Notes: generated by a model not told the origin, from the sequence alone. Positions 1 through 5,982 are shown, counted from the first letter of the stretch. The stretch: DNA of 5,982 nucleotides from a bacterium (GCA_019421105.1 JAHZFY010000069.1:1-5982), one strand, 5' to 3'. Program-made: numbers and translations.

Positions 1-68
1 ACTTTTTTAATTTTGTTACTTAAAAAGATATTAACAATAAGTGCAGTACCAATCGTTAATATGAATGC
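1..68 (-). pseudogene. Remnant of the permease C-terminus, in frame after the premature stop
   Basis: Reading on in the permease frame past the TAA at 69-71 gives 22 further sense codons to the window edge. They start AFILTIG and end NIFLSNKIKK: a hydrophobic helix followed by a basic segment, which is how two-module FtsX permeases normally finish (last helix, then a KIKK-type cytoplasmic tail). No frameshift is needed to join the two parts; one codon separates them. It carries no obvious start codon or ribosome binding site of its own, so it is best read as part of the same gene, disrupted by a nonsense mutation or read through. The true end of the gene lies outside the window. Confidence 0.75.
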
Positions 69-2543
69 TTATGCATAAGAGGCAAAATAAACAGTATATA
101 AAAATTCAACAAGGGGAGTTAAGTTCACAATTAAAACCAATATCTCCATCGGCAACCCAAAACATAGACCAATCGAAGTACCAATCAGTGTTAAAAATAA
201 AGATTCCAATATCAATGATTGAGCTATTTCTATATTAGAAAAACCTAATACCTTTAAAGTTGCGATATCTCTAATTCTTTCTTTAAAATTCAGTAATGAT
301 AAGTTATATAAAACAACTACCGCTAATAAAATAGCAAACACTCTAACTGCAAGTGTCATCAATGAAATTGAAGACATGTATGAATTAATTAGATCAATGC
401 CTTCTTGTCTACTTCTGCAAGAAGAAACACCATCAATAGAAACAATTTGATCGACGATATTTTTTAACTCAACACCATCATCAAGAGAAATCCATGCACT
501 GGTTTTAATATGCACAAGTTCATCATAATTATGATAAGCACTATTTATAAATAAACCATGCATGTAAAAAGATTCTAAAATATATCCGACTTCACCTTCA
601 AAATTTATTCCCAAACTTGAAAAAGAAATGACATCTCCTACTTTTACTTTTAATGAATTCGCGACTTTATTAGAAATGACGATTTTATCTTTTAAATTAT
701 AATCGCCTAGTTCAACAAACTGTGAATCATCAATATAGATGTTCAAATATGTTTGATAGGTAATGTCTTTATAGATAGTTGTGACTGGCAAAGAAGAATA
801 TTCTTCAACCTCGTTTATACCTTGTATTGATAATAAGTCATCAACTTTAGATTCGTTATTAGAATAAGAAACATATCCATCTGCATTAAAAAAATGACCA
901 ATATCAGTATCGATACCTTTATTTAATGTATCTTCAATACCAAAACCACACACGAGCAATGCTGTGCATCCTGCAACACCTAATACCACCATTAAAGATT
1001 TAGCTAAATTGACTTTAATATTACGATAAGCCATTTTAATAGGTAGTAATTTAGTTGAAGTTAATTTATCCTTTTTACTTGCTTTCATCGGTTTAAGTTG
1101 CTTTGGCCTAATACCTTCACTTGGTTTTAATTTAGCTTCTTGATAGGTCACTAAAAAAGTAACAAATGCAGTTGCAACTAACGTAACGATGATAGATATA
1201 AATGCTTCAAAATAAGAAATAGTGAATTTCAAAGCAGGCAAAGAATATAAAATCGCATATTTTTGATTCATGATTAAAGGAAGAATAAATGGTCCTAAAA
1301 TCGTTCCAAAAATAATTCCAATCAAAACGATATATATAGAAAGCATCACATAATGCAAAACAATTTGAGAAGTAGAAATTCCTAATGCTTTTAATGTTCC
1401 TATTTGTATTCTTTCTTTAATGATAATCTGACTAATAGTTGTTAAAACAACTAATATGGCCACTAAAAAGAATATAACAGGGAAGATATAGGCTAGTTGA
1501 CTAGCTTGAATAATATCACTTTCAATCGCCATATTAGACGCTAAATTTTTCAAAGTGTTGCAAATCAGTAAGTTATTTTTATCTTTATTATTAAAATAAG
1601 TTTCTATATTATTTTTAACATCGTTAACATTGTATCTATCGTCAATTTTTATGCAATATTGATTAGGTAAAGTTAAATCGGCGATTAATGCGTTTCCCAT
1701 CGTTAAGATGTTGTGCTCTTTTATATATGTTTTAAATTCAAAATTTGGGTCATTAGGATCAATATCTTTTGGTGTTTCATAAGTAGCGTTATACAATTCA
1801 ATAATCTTTTGAATGAATAGATCAACATCTAATAAAAATGAAGAGGTATTCATTTGTGATGATTGGACGTTTTCCGCAAAACTCATCGTGCCAGTAACTT
1901 GGAAAGTTAAATCTAAATAAGGCTGGTCTATAATGTTAGTCATTCCATCTTTTAAACAAGTAGAAAATATATCCAACATCGTTTTTTCTTCGCCATCAAA
2001 AACTCCTAAACTTTTTTTAGCGAGTAAGTTTTTATAATTAGAAATTGATATTTGAACATTTTGTGGTAAATAATTACCTTCTTCATCTACCCACTTTGTT
2101 AAGGAAGACTCACCAGATCTATTTGTCAATAAAGCTGAATCAATAATAAAGAAATCCTTGCTAGCTTTATTATCAGTGGTAGCAGGTTTATTAATGGTTG
2201 GCAGTTCTTCACTTAATAATGCATTTGTGGAAAAAAACTGCAGTTTTGATGGTAAAACAAATCGACCTTCCACTATTCCATTAGGTCCAGCAAGTTTTTT
2301 TAATTCATAATAATCATCACCATCATGAATAGATGTTGTTACCCAAACATCTGCAATATTAGATTGACCATATAATTCTTCGACTCTATTTTTGATGGAC
2401 TTTGCATTTGAAGTTAATCCCACGAATAAAGTCATTGCAATTGCAGTAATTAAAATCACTGCTAAAAATTGCAATTTAGATTTTAAAATAGTCCTTATAT
2501 TCATCTTCATCAACAATGAAGATATACTTTGTTTTTTTACCAT
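69..2543 (-). CDS. Two-module FtsX/MacB-type ABC transporter permease, cut short by an in-frame TAA
   Basis: This is the membrane subunit of an ABC transporter of the FtsX/MacB class and partner of the ATPase just upstream. In the 824 residues before the stop I see one membrane helix near 23-45, a large extracytoplasmic domain (about 46-348), three helices (about 350-375, 397-425, 443-467), a cytoplasmic linker, then a second module with a helix near 513-535, a second outer domain (about 536-725) and helices near 727-750 and 775-806. The family's coupling sequence appears twice: KERIQIGTLKALGIS (376-390) and KERIRDIATLKVLGFS (754-769). The start ATG lies inside the end of the ATPase gene (7-bp overlap), suggesting translational coupling. 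The second module should end in a further helix and a basic tail. Both are encoded in the same frame after the TAA at 69-71, so the product as written lacks its last helix. Substrate unknown: peptide, lipid or lipoprotein transport, or antimicrobial sensing and resistance, are all possible for this family. Confidence 0.88.
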   Translation of the reverse strand: MVKKQSISSLLMKMNIRTILKSKLQFLAVILITAIAMTLFVGLTSNAKSIKNRVEELYGQSNIADVWVTTSIHDGDDYYELKKLAGPNGIVEGRFVLPSKLQFFSTNALLSEELPTINKPATTDNKASKDFFIIDSALLTNRSGESSLTKWVDEEGNYLPQNVQISISNYKNLLAKKSLGVFDGEEKTMLDIFSTCLKDGMTNIIDQPYLDLTFQVTGTMSFAENVQSSQMNTSSFLLDVDLFIQKIIELYNATYETPKDIDPNDPNFEFKTYIKEHNILTMGNALIADLTLPNQYCIKIDDRYNVNDVKNNIETYFNNKDKNNLLICNTLKNLASNMAIESDIIQASQLAYIFPVIFFLVAILVVLTTISQIIIKERIQIGTLKALGISTSQIVLHYVMLSIYIVLIGIIFGTILGPFILPLIMNQKYAILYSLPALKFTISYFEAFISIIVTLVATAFVTFLVTYQEAKLKPSEGIRPKQLKPMKASKKDKLTSTKLLPIKMAYRNIKVNLAKSLMVVLGVAGCTALLVCGFGIEDTLNKGIDTDIGHFFNADGYVSYSNNESKVDDLLSIQGINEVEEYSSLPVTTIYKDITYQTYLNIYIDDSQFVELGDYNLKDKIVISNKVANSLKVKVGDVISFSSLGINFEGEVGYILESFYMHGLFINSAYHNYDELVHIKTSAWISLDDGVELKNIVDQIVSIDGVSSCRSRQEGIDLINSYMSSISLMTLAVRVFAILLAVVVLYNLSLLNFKERIRDIATLKVLGFSNIEIAQSLILESLFLTLIGTSIGLCFGLPMEILVLIVNLTPLVEFLYTVYFASYA

Positions 2544-3241
2544 ATAATTTCTTCTGGCTCTTTTATATTTTCATTGATGGTGTCTGAAACAATTTTCCCA
2601 TCTTGGATATGTAAAACGCGATCGGCTATAAGAGCGATATTAGAATTATGTGTGACAATGATGACAGTCTTTTTATATTTTCTTGATATATCTTTTAACA
2701 ATTTAATGATTTTACTTCCAGTTTTTGAATCTAACGCTCCGGTCGGTTCATCACAAAGTAACAAAGCAGGATTTTTCACTACTGCTCTTGCAATAGAAAT
2801 TCTTTGTTGTTCCCCACCAGATAATTGTGAAGGAAAGTTATTCCTTCTATCTTTTAAACCAACCATATCTAAAACATCTTCGCTTTTAAATGGTTCATTA
2901 GCTACTGATTCAGCTAATCTTACATTTTCTAATGCGGTTAAATTTGGCATCAAATTATAAAATTGGAAAACAAATCCAATTTCAGTTCTTCTAAATTTTC
3001 CAAGTTCTTTATCATTTAATTTAGTTATGTTTTTATCGGCAACTAAATATTCTCCACTAGTAGCATTATCCATGCCACCTAATATGTTTAATAAAGTTGA
3101 CTTCCCAGCTCCAGATGCCCCTAAAATAACAACGAGCTGACCTTGTTCAATTTCAAAACTAGCGTCATTTAAAGCAACAACTTCATTTTGACTTCCTTTG
3201 TTATAAATTTTAAAAATATTTTTAAAAACGACTTGGCTCAT
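2537..3241 (-). CDS. MacB/LolD-type ABC transporter ATP-binding protein
   Basis: A 234-residue nucleotide-binding subunit that would hydrolyse ATP on the cytoplasmic face and drive the FtsX-type permease encoded next. All catalytic motifs are present and intact: Walker A GASGAGKST (41-49), Q-loop Q93 within VFQFYNLMPN, signature LSGGEQQR (140-147), Walker B LLLCDEP (160-166), D-loop ALDS (169-172) and switch histidine H198 in VTHN. The LMPNLTALENV stretch after the Q-loop and the DEPTGALDS stretch are typical of the MacB/LolD/FtsE-like group, and the length is normal for it. The start is supported by a GAGGA ribosome binding site at 3246-3250, four bases before the ATG. The stop overlaps the permease start by 7 bp. 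A terminator for the gene upstream lies just before it, so this pair probably forms its own transcript. Confidence 0.95.
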   Translation of the reverse strand: MSQVVFKNIFKIYNKGSQNEVVALNDASFEIEQGQLVVILGASGAGKSTLLNILGGMDNATSGEYLVADKNITKLNDKELGKFRRTEIGFVFQFYNLMPNLTALENVRLAESVANEPFKSEDVLDMVGLKDRRNNFPSQLSGGEQQRISIARAVVKNPALLLCDEPTGALDSKTGSKIIKLLKDISRKYKKTVIIVTHNSNIALIADRVLHIQDGKIVSDTINENIKEPEEIIW

Positions 3242-3252
3242 AATATCCTCGC

Positions 3253-3277
3253 TTTAAATGATTTTACACCATTTAAA
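3253..3277. repeat. 8-bp inverted repeat between terminator and ABC operon, possible operator
   Basis: TTTAAATG (3253-3260) and CATTTAAA (3270-3277) are perfect inverted copies separated by 9 bases. They sit immediately upstream of the ATPase ribosome binding site, in the only 37 bases that can hold the transporter's own promoter. The spacing and position would suit a dimeric repressor site, or a small hairpin in the leader. The TTTAAA core is itself palindromic and common in AT-rich DNA, which weakens the case. I could not place convincing -35 and -10 boxes here; TAAAAT inside the repeat is the only -10-like hexamer I noticed. Confidence 0.35.
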
Positions 3278-3278
3278 A

Positions 3279-3313
3279 CAAAAAGAAAACAGGTGCCATT
3301 ACGACACCTGTTT
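3279..3313 (-). terminator. Rho-independent terminator of the hpf gene
   Basis: A perfect 9-bp stem: AAACAGGTG and CACCTGTTT on the minus strand (3305-3313 pairing with 3287-3295) around a 9-base loop. A T-rich tail TCTTTTTG follows in the minus-strand direction. It begins 10 bases after the hpf stop codon, so it closes that transcript and separates it from the ABC transporter genes. Confidence 0.88.
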
Positions 3314-3323
3314 AGTTTTAATT

Positions 3324-3884
3324 TTATTTAATTTGATTCTCGGCTTGAATAACGCCGTATCCTCCATCATTTCTAACATATACGACACTGATTTGATCAT
3401 CATCTTCATCTAAATATAAGAAGAAGTTATGACCAAGAGCATCCATTCTCACAATTGCTTCATCGATTGACATAGGTTCTAAATAGTAAGATTTTGATCT
3501 CACAACAACATCTTCTGGAGAAATTGCGTTATCTTCAACTTCAGTTTCAAGATTTTCAAAAGCAATAGCTTTTCCTAAAGAAGTTTTTGCATTGCTTCTA
3601 TCCATTCTTGTTTTTAATTTTCTCATTTGGCCTTGCAATTTATCTAATGCTAAATCCACAGCGGCATATAAGTCTTCATGTTCTACTTCAGCACGCAAAG
3701 TCATCGCAGGAATAAAAATGGTAATTTCCACCTTGGCTTTATTCTTTTTAGCACTGCAAACAGCACGGCAGGTAACATCTTCATTGATTAAAAAATACTT
3801 ATCCATACGGGATAATTTGCTTCTAATCTTTGCATCAATACCCTCAGTAATACTAATTTGCTTTCCGATAATTTGGTATTTCAT
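3324..3884 (-). CDS. hpf: Long-form ribosome hibernation promoting factor
   Basis: A 186-residue protein that binds the small ribosomal subunit in slow growth or stationary phase, blocks the mRNA/tRNA channel and joins two 70S ribosomes into an inactive 100S dimer. The N-terminal ribosome-binding domain (about 1-98) begins MKYQIIGKQISITEGI. A variable linker (about 99-124) leads to the C-terminal dimerisation domain (about 126-182), recognisable from VVRSKSYYLEPMSIDEAIVR, the LGHNFFLYLDED segment and the closing VVYVRNDGGYGVIQ. Having both domains makes this the long form usual in Gram-positive bacteria. I chose the ATG at 3882-3884 because AAGGAG (3892-3897) lies seven bases upstream and the family starts here. 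An upstream in-frame TTG at 3942-3944 precedes the promoter's -10 box and cannot be in the mRNA. The gene is monocistronic, with its own promoter and terminator. Confidence 0.95.
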   Translation of the reverse strand: MKYQIIGKQISITEGIDAKIRSKLSRMDKYFLINEDVTCRAVCSAKKNKAKVEITIFIPAMTLRAEVEHEDLYAAVDLALDKLQGQMRKLKTRMDRSNAKTSLGKAIAFENLETEVEDNAISPEDVVVRSKSYYLEPMSIDEAIVRMDALGHNFFLYLDEDDDQISVVYVRNDGGYGVIQAENQIK

Positions 3885-3932
3885 ATCTTGTCTCCTTTCT
3901 ATTAAATTGATATGAGTCAATCTCCTACTTTT

Positions 3933-3960
3933 ATTATAAAACAAAATGAAGCATTAACAA
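3933..3960 (-). promoter_or_regulatory. Vegetative-type promoter of hpf
   Basis: On the minus strand, TTGTTA (3955-3960) and a perfect TATAAT (3933-3938) are 16 bases apart, matching housekeeping sigma factor boxes. Transcription would start near 3926, giving a leader of about 40 bases before the hpf ATG. The promoter lies just beyond the metK terminator, so hpf is transcribed separately from metK. I see no stress-sigma motif replacing it. Confidence 0.7.
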
Positions 3961-3970
3961 TATAATCAAC

Positions 3971-4008
3971 AAAAAAACTTGGCTTTTGATTTGAATTAGC
4001 CAAGTTTT
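3971..4008 (-). terminator. Rho-independent terminator of metK
   Basis: A perfect 11-bp stem: AAAACTTGGCT and AGCCAAGTTTT on the minus strand (3998-4008 pairing with 3974-3984), around a 13-base loop, with seven consecutive T's at 3971-3977 overlapping the stem end. It starts nine bases after the metK stop. Because the stem also begins in A's and is followed on the plus strand by T-rich DNA, it may work weakly in the other direction, although no plus-strand gene is seen. Confidence 0.9.
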
Positions 4009-4017
4009 GCATATTTT

Positions 4018-5190
4018 TTATTTTAAGAGTTTTTTAATTTCTTCTACTTTATCTAAATATTCCCAAGGTAAATCTAAGTCCGGTCTTCCAAAATGTCCAT
4101 AATTAGATAAATCAGCGTATTTATATGTTGGATGGGTCATTTTAAATTTTTCAACGATCATGCCTGGTCGACAATCAAAAACTTCATTGATTATTTTTAA
4201 TATTAATTCATCACTATAATTGCTAGTGTGAAATGTTTTAATACCAATAGATAATGGATGAGATAAGCCAATTCCATATGATAATTGAACTTGTAATCTT
4301 TTAGCTACACCTGCTGCAACTAAGTTTTTAGCAATGTATCTTGCCATATATGTAGCGGTACGATCAACTTTAGTTGGGTCTTTACCTGAGAAAGCACCAC
4401 CACCATGAGGGGCATAGCCTCCATATGTATCAACAATTATTTTTCTACCGGTCAATCCAGTATCGCCTTTTGGCCCACCTATGACAAATCTTCCTGTTGG
4501 ATTGATGTAGTATTTAAAATCATCATTTAAGCCAAATGATTTAGCAACAACAACCATGATTTCATCATGAATAAACTTTTTAAATTCATCTAAGTTGACA
4601 TTTTCATCATGTGAACAAGACATCAAGATATTATCAATTCTAATATTATCTTTATCAGTATAATCAATTGTTACTTGAGATTTCATATCTGGTCTTGCAC
4701 CAATAAATTTATTATTTTTTCTTAATGTGGATGCGTATCTAACTAATTTATGTGCAATAGAGATTGCTAAAGGCATATATCCTTTGCTTTCATCAGTTGC
4801 ATAACCAAACATGATTCCTTGATCCCCTGCTCCTTGGTCTTCAAGTTTTTCTTTTTTGATTCCCATAGAAATGTCTTGAGATTGTTGTTTAACTAAATTG
4901 ATAATTTCGACATCGTGATAATCAGTACCTAAATCTTTGCTACTATATCCAATGTCTTTTAAAACATTTTTAACGATAGTGTCATAGTCTATTGTTTTAT
5001 CTGAATTAAGGGTAATTTCGCCAGCAATAATAATTGTGTTATTAGTTGCTAAAACTTCACAAGCCACTCTTGCGTTTGGATCAAGACGAATTGCTTCATC
5101 TAAAATTGAATCTGATATTTTATCAGCAACTTTATCTGGATGTCCTTCAGAAACAGATTCAGATGTAAATAATATTTTTTCTTTGGCCAT
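4018..5190 (-). CDS. metK: S-adenosylmethionine synthetase
   Basis: A cytoplasmic enzyme that makes S-adenosylmethionine from methionine and ATP, releasing phosphate and pyrophosphate; it is the cell's methyl-donor source. The 390 residues are the usual length. Visible signatures are FTSESVSEGHPDK (8-20, with the catalytic histidine and aspartate in GHPDK), the GAGDQGIMFGYA motif (120-131), the GGGAFSGKD phosphate-binding loop (263-271) followed by PTKVDR, and the closing YGHFGR (364-369). The start is fixed by a very strong AAGGAGG (5199-5205) eight bases before the ATG. A SAM-I-clan riboswitch in the leader indicates feedback control by the product, and a terminator follows directly. Nothing essential looks missing. 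The position usually read STQH in this family is written SCSH (191-194) here, a mild divergence. Confidence 0.98.
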   Translation of the reverse strand: MAKEKILFTSESVSEGHPDKVADKISDSILDEAIRLDPNARVACEVLATNNTIIIAGEITLNSDKTIDYDTIVKNVLKDIGYSSKDLGTDYHDVEIINLVKQQSQDISMGIKKEKLEDQGAGDQGIMFGYATDESKGYMPLAISIAHKLVRYASTLRKNNKFIGARPDMKSQVTIDYTDKDNIRIDNILMSCSHDENVNLDEFKKFIHDEIMVVVAKSFGLNDDFKYYINPTGRFVIGGPKGDTGLTGRKIIVDTYGGYAPHGGGAFSGKDPTKVDRTATYMARYIAKNLVAAGVAKRLQVQLSYGIGLSHPLSIGIKTFHTSNYSDELILKIINEVFDCRPGMIVEKFKMTHPTYKYADLSNYGHFGRPDLDLPWEYLDKVEEIKKLLK

Positions 5191-5205
5191 AGAAATTTCC
5201 TCCTT

Positions 5206-5234
5206 AAATAAAAGCCTCCGATAAAAGGAGGCTT
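5206..5234 (-). terminator. Intrinsic terminator of the metK riboswitch (expression platform)
   Basis: On the minus strand AAGCCTCC (5227-5234) pairs perfectly with GGAGGCTT (5212-5219) around a 7-base loop, followed by TTATTT. It lies between the aptamer and the metK ribosome binding site, where premature termination would switch metK off. The T-tract is interrupted by one A, so termination may be leaky. The left arm and loop are shared with a competing antiterminator, described under the riboswitch. Confidence 0.8.
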
Positions 5235-5338
5235 AACAATCCTTTCATCGTTCAGAATAATCTGCTAGGAAGAGCACTTACTTCAATTGAAGAGTTGCTA
5301 CCGCATTTTTTCATCCTTTCATGCGGTTCTTGATGAAA
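5212..5338 (-). promoter_or_regulatory. SAM-I-clan riboswitch controlling metK
   Basis: The metK leader folds as an S-box-type aptamer that senses S-adenosylmethionine. On the minus strand P1 is TTTCATC (5332-5338) with GATGAAA (5243-5249), followed by the family's AAGA joining segment. P2 is ACCGCAT (5321-5327) with ATGCGGT (5300-5306). Conserved AGCAAC comes next, then P3, CTTC-AATT-GAAG (5281-5292). The core GTGCTCTTCC is followed by AGCAGA, and P4 is CAGA-TTAT-TCTG (5253-5264) ending in GAACGATGAAA. A pseudoknot is possible between AGGA in the P2 loop (5314-5317) and TCCT (5267-5270). The 3' strand of P1, extended to GATGAAAGGA (5240-5249), can instead pair over all ten bases (one G-U) with TCCTTTTATC (5220-5229), breaking the terminator. 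SAM binding should therefore stabilise P1, free the terminator and turn metK off. I found no convincing -35/-10 pair upstream; the promoter may lie in the AT-rich end of the preceding gene. Confidence 0.85.
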
Positions 5339-5352
5339 CGTAAATAATAATA

Positions 5353-5607
5353 CTAAATAATTTGTTTTAACGCTATAGAAATTTGATCTGGACATGATGT
5401 TTGTCTAGTTCTTGAACCTGGGCAGGTGATACCTGATAAACGAGATATAACTTCGTTTATTTGCATACCCACTAATAATTTAGATATCCCTTCTAAATTA
5501 CCTTTACAGCCACCGATAATGACAACATTTGTAATCGTGTCGTTTTCATAAGTGATTTGAAATTCTCTAGAACAGACGTGTTGTGGTCTATATGTGATAG
5601 TTGGCAT
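5353..5607 (-). CDS. Small TSCPD-domain protein (TIGR03905-like), function unknown
   Basis: An 84-residue protein that resembles the short stand-alone TSCPD-domain family. A related domain occurs at the C-terminus of some vitamin B12-dependent ribonucleotide reductases, but the biochemical role of the small proteins is not established. Recognisable parts are YRPQHVCSREF at the start, GGCKGNLEGISKLLVGM (32-48), and the TSCPDQ motif (70-75) after which the domain is named. Cysteines at 12, 34, 62 and 72 could form a metal site; that is inference. No signal peptide or membrane segment is seen, so it should be cytoplasmic. Its ATG overlaps the stop of the upstream phosphotransacylase gene by one base (TAATG), and no good ribosome binding site sits at normal distance, so translation is probably coupled. 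The gene ends in TAG 14 bases before the riboswitch P1. Confidence 0.88.
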   Translation of the reverse strand: MPTITYRPQHVCSREFQITYENDTITNVVIIGGCKGNLEGISKLLVGMQINEVISRLSGITCPGSRTRQTSCPDQISIALKQII

Positions 5608-5982
5608 TATTTAACAATCTTTCCAAAAACTGTTTTTCCACATCCAGCAGCGTTTGATTCATCAGTATCGATATGCATAGCTAAAGCAAAATCATCTCTA
5701 ACTCTAACAACGACATCACCAAAAATCAAACTTCTTCCTTCAGTGTTAACTTCTACTTTAACAATATCACCGTTTTTAACACCTAATTCTAAAGCATCTT
5801 GAGTAGTCATATGGATATGTCTTTTTGCAACGATTAACCCTTCTTCAAGATCAACACTTCCATTTGGACCGACTAATTTAATAGGCGCAGAACCTTTAAT
5901 ATCACCAGATTCTCTAATAGGAGCCGCAACACCTAATGTTCTACAATCGGTTAAAGACATTTCAACTTGGCCATCTTTTCTA
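5607..5982 (-). CDS. pduL: PduL-type phosphate acyltransferase, C-terminal part (5' end outside window)
   Basis: This is the C-terminal 124 residues of a PduL-family phosphotransacylase, which exchanges coenzyme A and phosphate between acyl-CoA and acyl-phosphate (propanoyl or acetyl) and so links CoA thioesters to ATP formation by an acyl kinase. The frame is open to the window edge. Its first codons read RKDGQVEMSLTD, matching the family's internal RK..QVE..RTD region, so the methionine at 5958-5960 is internal and not the start. Also visible are PIRESGDIKGS, the AKRHIHMT segment with two zinc-binding-type histidines, and the characteristic MHIDTDESNAAG near the end. Whether an N-terminal microcompartment-targeting extension exists cannot be seen. 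No shell-protein gene is present, so a free metabolic role (acetate-type fermentation) is as likely as a microcompartment one. It is cotranscribed with the TSCPD gene, whose start overlaps its TAA. Confidence 0.92.
   Translation of the reverse strand, partial: RKDGQVEMSLTDCRTLGVAAPIRESGDIKGSAPIKLVGPNGSVDLEEGLIVAKRHIHMTTQDALELGVKNGDIVKVEVNTEGRSLIFGDVVVRVRDDFALAMHIDTDESNAAGCGKTVFGKIVK

Noticed and set aside
69..71. TAA reassigned to an amino acid in this organism
   Set aside because: Several genes in the window end in TAA at family-appropriate positions, two directly followed by terminators, so TAA acts as a stop here.
2529..2960. Plus-strand reading frame of 143 codons opposite the ABC ATPase
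   Set aside because: It lies wholly opposite a well-conserved ATPase gene and the start of the permease. It shows no recognisable domain or ribosome binding site, so it is a shadow.
3592..3915. Plus-strand reading frame opposite hpf, with hydrophobic stretches
   Set aside because: It is antisense to a confidently identified gene, and the hydrophobicity comes from the complement of lysine- and glutamate-rich codons.
3885..3944. Twenty-residue N-terminal extension of the hibernation factor from an upstream TTG
   Set aside because: The TTG lies upstream of the TATAAT box, inside the promoter spacer, so it would not be transcribed. The AAGGAG site and family alignment favour the ATG at 3882-3884.
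5281..5292. Perfect 12-base palindrome CTTCAATTGAAG as a protein-binding site
   Set aside because: It falls exactly where the P3 hairpin of the SAM aptamer is expected, which explains the symmetry.
5557..5802. Plus-strand reading frame across the pduL/TSCPD junction
   Set aside because: It is antisense to two recognised coupled genes and has no family resemblance or start signals.
5958..5960. ATG as the start of the PduL-type gene
   Set aside because: Seven further codons upstream to the window edge read RKDGQVE, conserved internal PduL sequence, so the gene extends beyond the window.

Overview
This is an AT-rich stretch (roughly one third G+C by eye) in which every supported gene lies on the minus strand. 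Strong AAGGAG-type ribosome binding sites, TATAAT-type promoters, compact U-tailed terminators, a long-form ribosome hibernation factor and a SAM-I-clan riboswitch point to a low-G+C Gram-positive bacterium (Bacillota, or the related Mycoplasmatota). Tryptophan is written TGG, and TAA or TAG end the genes, so the ordinary bacterial code fits. The exact lineage cannot be read from the window.

In the direction of transcription (high to low coordinates), the window opens inside a PduL-type phosphotransacylase gene (5607-5982, running off the right edge). A TAATG stop/start overlap joins it to a small four-cysteine TSCPD-domain protein (5353-5607). Next comes a SAM-sensing riboswitch with a visible aptamer, antiterminator and terminator (5206-5338), which leads into metK, S-adenosylmethionine synthetase (4018-5190). 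metK ends at a strong terminator (3971-4008). A separate promoter (3933-3960) drives the long-form hibernation promoting factor gene (3324-3884), which has its own terminator (3279-3313). A 45-bp gap with an 8-bp inverted repeat precedes an ABC transporter pair: a MacB/LolD-type ATPase (2537-3241) and a two-module FtsX-type permease (69-2543), overlapping by 7 bp.

The genes mostly perform separate housekeeping jobs: acyl-phosphate/acyl-CoA exchange, SAM supply under SAM feedback, ribosome dimerisation at rest, and an ABC export or mechanotransmission-type complex of unknown substrate. Two points stand out. First, the permease reading frame is cut by an in-frame TAA in front of its final membrane helix, while the expected helix and basic tail continue in the same frame to the window edge. 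Second, the metK leader can be read base by base as a switch. Its aptamer has an unusually short P2 arm, and its terminator arm is also complementary to the metK Shine-Dalgarno. I see no mobile element, CRISPR array, tRNA or rRNA, and no clearly new multi-gene system.
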